Shown one piece after another: positions 6,001 to 8,787 of a stretch of 8,787 nt of DNA. The DNA is from JBAXLO01 sp037134755 (lineage in GTDB: Bacteria > Bacteroidota > Bacteroidia > Bacteroidales > JACABE01), in assembly GCA_037134755.1 (NCBI GenBank), contig JBAXLO010000195.1, forward strand, positions 1 to 8,787, written 5' to 3'. The notes under the pieces were generated by a model that was not told the origin of the DNA, searched no databases, and saw only the letters and a program-made list of their open reading frames with translations. The number at the start of each line of letters is the position of its first letter. Positions within the stretch are counted from its first letter, which is position 1. The position numbers were made by a program, and so were the translations under genes.

Positions 6001-8551
6001 TTATGTTTGTTCCGGTATTATTCTGAGGAGCTGTCCAATCTAGAATATTTCCATTCCCACTATTTGCTAAACCTATAGATGAATTAGAATTTACCCATGA
6101 AAAAGTTGCACCCATAGAGGTACTTACAAAATTACCAATTGATATGATATTACCTGGACAAACTTCAATATTTGATTTAGTAGTAATTAGAGGTAATGGA
6201 TTAACGACAATATTTTCTAAAATTATACTGTCACCACAACTATTAGAAGCTTTAATAGAATAATTAAATATACCAGATGAATTATAAAATATAGAACCAG
6301 GGGTGGAATTTGTAGAGGAAGATGGTATTCCATTAGGAAAACTCCATAAATAAGATATTATATCGTTACATGATGTAAATGTTGCAAAAGGTGTTATAGC
6401 ACTTCCTGCACAAATAATTGAAGATGTAGTATTATTAGTTATAAAAGGTTTTGATCTTACAGTAATGAATCTACTAATAGTATCAGGAGGTGTACAACCA
6501 TTTTCAACTTTTAGTAATATCTGATAATAACCGGGTTCGTAAAATACAACCTCAGGGTTTAGAGTAGTATCAGTAGTATTATTAATATAAGTATAATAAT
6601 TTGTTGATAAAGCACAAGTTGAAGATAGTGAAGTAATCTTCCAAGTATATTTAACATTGCCACACAAATTAGAAGCACTAGATTGATTAATTAAATACAA
6701 TGTATCAGGTTTACATAAAACAGAATCACTAATAACGAATTTAGAAATAGGAATTGGAGAAATACAAACTGTTTTTGTAACAATACTATCTCCACAATGA
6801 TTACCAGTAAATAACTTAATAGTATAGATTCCAGAGCTAATAAAATTTAAAGTTAAAACACCTGAACCCCAAGTTGTAGTATCATTTGTTGGAAAAAGGT
6901 TACCAAGTTTACCTGATTGAATTATCCATCCTGTATCAGGTGTAACTTCCCAATTTCTTTTATAAGTTAATACAGGTAATGAAACTACATTAGGGATATA
7001 ACAACTTAACTTAGTACTATCATAGAAGGAAATTTGTGAATTCACACAAACACTTGAAGAAGGAGAAAGTCCCATTCCCGTAATAGGTTTTGAAGAAATA
7101 TTTATAGGTGTAACAGTAACACCTGTTGCGCCACAAGGATTTTGTGCAGTAATTGTAATTTGAAATGAATTAGGATAAGTTTCTAAACCACTATAGCTAG
7201 TAACTCCACAAGAATATTTATCAAATGTATGTGTATAACTAGATGGCGGTAAATCAGGTAATGAAGGTTGATAAAACACAGTATCCGGTGAACCATCATT
7301 GATAGATATAGTATATTTAGTTCCGGGGGGGTTAGCTCCTCCTTGAGAATTGATATAATAAATAGGAAAAACAAAAGTTTGAGGCAAGCATCCTATCGTA
7401 GCTCCCGGATTCCCGAGACTTATTGCAGGATTACCTCCATTAAAAACGCTATAATCATTTGTTGTAACACAACCGTCTTGACCTGTAACAATAATGTGTA
7501 TGTTAAATGAACCTAAATTAGTATATGTATGATTTGCTGTATCATTAATCATGGAACTATTGATATAATTAGTGGTATTATCACCCCAATCTATATAATA
7601 AGATGCATTGGTTAATTTTGTTGTTGATGTATTAGTTACTACAAGATTAAAAATATTATATATACCACCAACAGCACAATGAGTAAAAGCAGGAGAACTT
7701 ACCCAATCCATTAATTGAGCACTTGGATTTTTTTTAACTGTAACCGGAATAATAGTATCATGTGAACATCCTAGTGTTAAATAATAAACTGTTAATTTAA
7801 CATTAAAGTTAATATTCCCATCTCCAATTAAATTACTATAAGTATGTGAAGGATTCTTTGATATTGAAGTTGTATTATCTCCAAAATCCCACAAATATTT
7901 CACTCCTGTTGTAGGAGTAGATAGATTTGTGAAATGTATAGTTGTTCCAGAACATGAATTATTTGGAGTAAAAGTAAAATTAGGTGATATCTTTTGAAAA
8001 ACATGAACATTCTTAGTTATAGATACCACACATCCATTATCAATAGAATCTATTAATTGTAAAAGCCAGTTTCCCGTAGAAGTCCAATTAATATTTATCT
8101 GATTTGAATCTTGTCCATCATTTATTACTCCCCCACCCGATAATAACCAATTATAATTATGACCAGATTGATTTATTACAGAATATGAAATATTTGTATC
8201 ACCTTGACAGATGCTATCCGTAAAGAAATTCCAAATCGGATTAGGATTAGGTGATAGATTTATATTTATTGAAGAAGTATATGTATTATTTAAAGAGTCA
8301 GTTACGTTAAGTGTAAAAATATCAGATTGTAAAATCAAGACATTAATAATAGAATCATTAATTAATGTAAAATTAGAATTTGATGACCAATTATATATAA
8401 GACTTCCTTGTGAACCAGAAATGTGAGCATAAATATTCGTAGATAAGTTTATACAACCTACCGTATCATCAGCTGATAAACTAACAGTAATTTGTCCTAT
8501 TCCCAATTTCGTAATTACTATTAAAACAAATAATAAATATAATTTTTTCAT
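53..8551 (-). CDS. Giant multi-domain PKD/PKD-like repeat surface protein, probably C-terminally truncated
   Basis: The 2,832-residue protein begins with a signal peptide and is otherwise a string of Ig-fold modules: about eight divergent domains (residues 21-786), seven 91-residue repeats (787-1423), three related repeats (1424-1700), thirteen PKD-type domains (1701-2815) and a partial one (2816-2832). PKD hallmarks are the W-(D/N/E)-F-G-(D/N) motif, for example at W221, W2266, W2346, W2511, W2600 and W2679, and P-x-P linkers between domains. No catalytic motif is seen. Large proteins of this make-up in Bacteroidota are typically exported by the type IX system and act in adhesion or gliding (SprB-like); that role is inferred here. 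The start is firm: an in-frame TAG lies at 8573-8575, no ATG intervenes, and a signal peptide follows directly. No Shine-Dalgarno sequence is visible, as is usual in the phylum. The expected type IX C-terminal domain is absent and the chain stops inside a repeat. Confidence 0.95.
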   Translation of the reverse strand: MKKLYLLFVLIVITKLGIGQITVSLSADDTVGCINLSTNIYAHISGSQGSLIYNWSSNSNFTLINDSIINVLILQSDIFTLNVTDSLNNTYTSSININLSPNPNPIWNFFTDSICQGDTNISYSVINQSGHNYNWLLSGGGVINDGQDSNQININWTSTGNWLLQLIDSIDNGCVVSITKNVHVFQKISPNFTFTPNNSCSGTTIHFTNLSTPTTGVKYLWDFGDNTTSISKNPSHTYSNLIGDGNINFNVKLTVYYLTLGCSHDTIIPVTVKKNPSAQLMDWVSSPAFTHCAVGGIYNIFNLVVTNTSTTKLTNASYYIDWGDNTTNYINSSMINDTANHTYTNLGSFNIHIIVTGQDGCVTTNDYSVFNGGNPAISLGNPGATIGCLPQTFVFPIYYINSQGGANPPGTKYTISINDGSPDTVFYQPSLPDLPPSSYTHTFDKYSCGVTSYSGLETYPNSFQITITAQNPCGATGVTVTPINISSKPITGMGLSPSSSVCVNSQISFYDSTKLSCYIPNVVSLPVLTYKRNWEVTPDTGWIIQSGKLGNLFPTNDTTTWGSGVLTLNFISSGIYTIKLFTGNHCGDSIVTKTVCISPIPISKFVISDSVLCKPDTLYLINQSSASNLCGNVKYTWKITSLSSTCALSTNYYTYINNTTDTTLNPEVVFYEPGYYQILLKVENGCTPPDTISRFITVRSKPFITNNTTSSIICAGSAITPFATFTSCNDIISYLWSFPNGIPSSSTNSTPGSIFYNSSGIFNYSIKASNSCGDSIILENIVVNPLPLITTKSNIEVCPGNIISIGNFVSTSMGATFSWVNSNSSIGLANSGNGNILDWTAPQNNTGTNIISTITVTPYFNGCYGMTISFMITIYAKPSLTQISNITVCSGQLINLGNFLSNPTNAQIIWTNTNTNIGLLASGSGNISNWLAPNNSTGSIIVSTITVIPTLNSCIGNPMIFTITILPIPVLNQIPDVSVCSGALINIGNFVSIPSNIIYSWTNSNTSIGLGNIGSSNITSWIAPLNISGANIIGIITVTPYINSCGGNPMSFKVIVKPSPVISSISNINICPGQTVSVGGFIANPVNSTFSWTNTDTLIGLAATGIGNISNWIAPSNNTGLNITGIINVTPINNGCFGANTSFIINIKPTPTINSVSDISACPSSFINIGNFSSLPTGANYTWTNSNTSIGILANGIGNLASWIAPQNNSSISINGTITVIPSLNGCIGLPKNFLIQIKPTPTVNNISNYTFCPGDTINIGNFTSNPVGSIYSWTNNNIAIGLGSSGSGTISSWIAPQNISGNNISGIINVTPTLNGCIGNSTSFNVLIKQSATINTVTNIAVCSGGIIPSQIFISNPSNSTINWTNSNSNIGLALTGSGNILSWIAPANLTSNIITGLITITPVFNSCLGIPINYNISIYPTPNVVATPNNESICSGTNTQIDISSSSTGTTFNWIINVPSGISGCSPGTGNQISQVVNSTLIVIDTVYYVITPSIGGCSGNSITVPVEVKPKPIISIIPQTQTICSGDSTSILSFSSNINGTTYNWIASAPVSISGFIPLGTGNVPKLLLLNNSSVSGVLNYIVTPISNGCSGISSLSSINIKPTPTITNSSLDQYICSGNSSSLINLTSNVINTTFNWNVIHSGAITGFISSGTNQIPIQLLTNIGTFTDSIVYHISTSANSCLGNFIDYRIIVSPLPKASFIQPTSGCHPLEVLFQNQSTPTPLNYLWDFGNNQFSTFLNPIMNYVNNSNYIDTAYSVKLKATVSSSGCSDTIIHSLIVYPKPKADFLFSDDSVCAPAVININNISISKGITTYLWNVLNSSNVIISNPIASNPTLTFLDNQSGIDSIYLIRLIVSSVDGCKDTLIKNVKVFSRPVAKYVIDSVGCSPLQITPINFSLYSSSYNWSVLPTTNITITTPLSFSPTISLPVNNSITYLYYKILLTAINSNSCKDTITHFIKIYPNPNVNFTTSNTDTCSVLTELYTNTSNPNNGEDISTMTFYWDFGNGGVSNLQNTSSNYTNTGITDSIYQVSLIASTLHGCKDTTIKNIIIHPNPKAYFSPLIQLSCAPFVLTNTIINPQLYLDANDTMKWYVNNNLIGIGNEFPGYTIYNENDSVIIKLIASNIHECQSDTFQLTFNTIINPVAKFSSNPSAGGHPLNVNFTNQSYPIPLTYSWDFNNGQLSNLLNPSITFTNTGVIDSIYKIRLVVISDSTGCRDTIVHSVTVNPLPIVNFNSSNVCIGLPINFTDSSINTTGIINNWHWEFGDGDTSNIKNPIHTYLSPGNYIVTLTITNTNNISNTITKIITIYPNPDVQFNNDSLACKFTSNVQFTNNTTNGQSYLWNFGDGNYSTLVSPFHIYNAQGYYNIKLIATSPYQCKDSISSIIHIVQLPISDFTLSTYQGCSPLDVTIQNQSSGYNTNYLWNLGIGNITSLNGPFSITYPQGDYDTTYVIKLTTSNICGSVIKFDTIVVKPKPKVDFGISQSWGCSPLTIQFIDTIRGLPDTLKWNFGDGSPVIKNIIFGHQIAHAFFYTGINDTIYNVELIAINACGSDTLIKQIHVFPNTVNAFMGIDTLKGCVPLHVQFSNYSTANTTSFWNFGDGNVSNSHNPDHQYQNPGNYITTLVVTNGCSYDTTRSDTIRVLPYAKPVITFIDFPCAEQIVSFSCPLNDITNYIWDFGDSSSISLLTNPQHIYNTSGVYQVNLSVNNQYNCPSDTTMTIHVKFKPHSLFTENFNSGCTPLNIQFTNQTDSLNYNTYIWKFGNGNSSVLTTPFIQTFINNNACNDTQFHVVLIANSSGCIDSNSATITVHSKPLNEFSTNNSIYCNFGT
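56..106 (-). other. Truncated fourteenth PKD-type domain (residues 2816-2832)
   Basis: The final residues (LNEFSTNNSIYCNFGT) align with the first strand of a PKD domain: compare VNFNSSNVCIGLPINF at 2235-2250 and VQFNNDSLACKFTSNVQF at 2316-2333. The reading frame then meets TGA at 55-53. Cysteine 2828 therefore has no partner, and the W-x-F-G-D core, the later strands and any C-terminal sorting domain are missing. Confidence 0.8.
107..3451 (-). repeat. Array of thirteen PKD-type domains (residues 1701-2815)
   Basis: Approximate domains start at residues 1702, 1787, 1880, 1969, 2060, 2148, 2232, 2315, 2396, 2480, 2569, 2652 and 2730, each 80-90 residues long and joined by P-x-P-type linkers. 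The typical pattern is (A/V/D)-x-F, then G-C-x-P-L, then F-x-N-x-(S/T), the W-(D/N/E)-F-G-(D/N)-G motif, NP-x-H-x-Y, a (V/I)-x-L strand, and G-C-x-D-T-I. Ten domains keep a recognisable W-x-F-G-like motif (W1732, W2006, W2179, W2266, W2346, W2427, W2511, W2600, W2679, W2762). Those at 1787, 1880 and 2060 have lost it. Most carry one cysteine near each end; the domains at 2148 and 2232 carry only one each, and the last two carry three each. PKD domains generally serve as extracellular spacers or protein/carbohydrate contacts; the role here is inferred. Confidence 0.9.
3452..4282 (-). repeat. Three tandem 91-93-residue PKD-like repeats of a second subtype (residues 1424-1700)
   Basis: Units are residues 1424-1514, 1515-1607 and 1608-1700. 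Each opens with P-x-x-x, then ICSG (C1436, C1527, C1620), followed by a Ser-rich strand, N-(G/T)-TT-(F/Y)-NW, a G-T-G or G-T-N turn, and V-x-Y-x-(V/I)-(T/S) leading to N-(G/S)-C-(S/L)-G or GGCSG. This matches the PKD-like domain type that is abundant in Bacteroidota secreted proteins. It is related to the preceding 91-residue units but lacks their WTN-IGL and W-AP signatures. The block sits between that array and the classical PKD zone and looks like an intermediate subtype. Confidence 0.85.
4283..6193 (-). repeat. Seven tandem 91-residue (273-bp) PKD-like repeats (residues 787-1423)
   Basis: Units are residues 787-877, 878-968, 969-1059, 1060-1150, 1151-1241, 1242-1332 and 1333-1423, at nucleotides 6193-5921, 5920-5648, 5647-5375, 5374-5102, 5101-4829, 4828-4556 and 4555-4283. 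The consensus in order is I-x-x-(I/V)-(C)-(P/S)-G, then IGNF, then (S/N)WTN(S/T)N-x-x-IGL, then GNI-x-x-W-(I/L/T)-AP, then ITVTP-x-x-N-(G/S)-C, and a K-P-x-P linker. The first cysteines (798, 889, 980, 1071, 1162, 1253, 1344) and second cysteines (863, 954, 1045, 1136, 1227, 1318, 1409) all keep a 91-residue step and a within-unit distance of 65, so an intradomain disulfide is likely. Similar IGL-ASG-GNI repeats are known in Bacteroidota surface proteins, so the fold is probably PKD-like Ig. A 23-nt block is identical at 4655-4677 and 4928-4950, exactly one period apart. Confidence 0.93.
6194..8491 (-). other. N-terminal mosaic of about eight divergent Ig/PKD-type domains (residues 21-786)
   Basis: Approximate boundaries are residues 21-101, 102-186, 187-275, 276-370, 371-488, 489-600, 601-701 and 702-786. 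The third is a canonical PKD domain (YLWDFGDN around W221, then NPSHTY). The fourth has a shortened IDWGDN motif at 320-325. The fifth (371-488) is the variant with a P-P-G-T-x-Y core, an IND-G-SPD stretch, a proline-rich loop (PDLPPSSYTHTF) and cysteines at 388, 448 and 473; similar modules occur in other large Bacteroidota PKD proteins. The sixth to eighth are longer and irregular, and have YTWKI or YLWSF in place of the WDFGD motif. Boundaries are by eye. This zone lacks the regular spacing of the repeats that follow and may be a tip or ligand-contact region, which is inference. Confidence 0.75.
8492..8551 (-). other. Sec signal peptide (residues 1-20)
   Basis: Residues 1-20 (MKKLYLLFVLIVITKLGIGQ) have two N-terminal lysines, a hydrophobic core of Leu, Phe, Val and Ile, and a Gly-Ile-Gly-Gln end. 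Cleavage probably falls after G19, leaving Q20 as the new N-terminus, or just after Q20. An N-terminal Gln after cleavage is common in Bacteroidota exported proteins. There is no lipobox cysteine, so it is not predicted to be a lipoprotein. Confidence 0.9.
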
Positions 8552-8787
8552 AATAGTATAAGTGCTGTATTTCTAGCTATTAACACAAGTTTTACATAAC
8601 ATTATATTATATAATTTCATAATACAAAAGTAATTCCATTTATTTAAACAATTGTTACATAATTAATATTAAATGTTATAAAATTTACATATAACTTTTA
8701 ATAATATATTTTTATCCATTTAAAAATAATTCTAAAAAGATATATGTATTGATAGATATATTTAATACTTACTATCATCATATTATT
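8552..8787. other. Very AT-rich noncoding upstream region
   Basis: These 236 nt carry no convincing open reading frame on either strand. Hand counts of individual 60-nt lines give about 10-17% GC. Apart from the candidate promoter I see only short AT palindromes such as ATTATATAAT near 8606-8615. No terminator hairpin with a GC-rich stem is present, so the end of the next gene upstream, if there is one, lies outside the window. Confidence 0.7.
8625..8651 (-). promoter_or_regulatory. Candidate Bacteroidota-type promoter for the giant gene
   Basis: On the minus strand, TACTTTTG at 8632-8625 matches the Bacteroidota -7 consensus TAnnTTTG exactly. A TTG at 8651-8649 is a possible -33 element, with a 16-nt gap that is slightly short of the usual 17-23. 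Transcription would start near 8618, giving an untranslated leader of about 67 nt. Sequence this AT-rich produces partial matches by chance, but this is the only exact -7 match I found upstream of the gene. Confidence 0.5.

Noticed and set aside
4283..6193. CRISPR-like or mobile-element repeat array
   Set aside because: The 273-bp period is a coding repeat in one continuous frame with diverged units and no spacers, terminal repeats or transposase.
7183..7374. 63-residue minus-strand open frame in another register
   Set aside because: It lies fully inside the giant gene in a shifted frame. Its hydrophobic look comes from AT-rich codons, and the host frame is clearly the coding one.
7728..7735. 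Programmed -1 frameshift site at the A8 run
   Set aside because: The phase is GTT AAA AAA AAT, which does not give the canonical X-XXY-YYZ slippery heptamer in the zero frame. I see no clear downstream stem, and the zero frame continues as a well-formed domain.
8211..8426. 71-residue plus-strand open frame
   Set aside because: It is entirely antisense to the N-terminal region of the giant gene, with no start signals or recognisable motif.
8551..8582. Six-base inverted repeat (TAATAG / CTATTA) flanking the start region
   Set aside because: The stem is short and AT-rich with a 20-nt loop, too weak to support a regulatory hairpin.
8692..8699. Plus-strand TAACTTTT as a -7 element for a divergent gene
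   Set aside because: The last consensus base does not match and the nearest upstream TTG is about 37 nt away. No plus-strand gene follows within the window.

Overview
The window holds one giant secreted protein gene on the minus strand (2,832 residues, 97% of the window), its AT-rich upstream region at the right edge, and a short, compositionally different stretch after the stop codon at the left edge. The host is almost certainly a low-GC member of the Bacteroidota. The coding region is about 30% GC in a sampled line, the signal peptide ends in Gly-Gln, no Shine-Dalgarno sequence precedes the start, a TAnnTTTG-type -7 element lies upstream, and the protein is an Asn/Ser/Thr/Ile-rich chain of PKD and PKD-like Ig-fold domains of the kind seen in type IX-secreted surface proteins of this phylum.

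Layout, read in the direction of transcription (right to left). 8787-8552: noncoding, 10-17% GC, with a candidate promoter at 8625-8651. 8551-8492: signal peptide. 8491-6194: a mosaic of about eight divergent Ig/PKD-type domains. 6193-4283: seven tandem PKD-like repeats, each exactly 91 residues (273 bp). 4282-3452: three related repeats of 91-93 residues. 3451-107: thirteen complete PKD-type domains. 106-56: the first 17 residues of a further domain, cut off by TGA at 55-53.

The protein is probably a long rod-like adhesin or cell-surface scaffold. It lacks what its family normally has at the C-terminus, a type IX sorting domain, and stops inside a domain. The last 52 bases of the window are about 46% GC and carry the start of a different reading frame whose ATG overlaps the stop as ATGA. 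The gene is therefore either truncated at this point (rearrangement, insertion or assembly join) or naturally lacks a sorting domain. No enzyme, RNA gene, CRISPR array or insertion sequence is visible.

I did not find a clearly new system. The observations most worth checking are the 3' junction, the indel-free 91-residue array, the phased D-(S/T)-hydrophobic motifs in the PKD zone, and a reciprocal cysteine loss in two adjacent domains.
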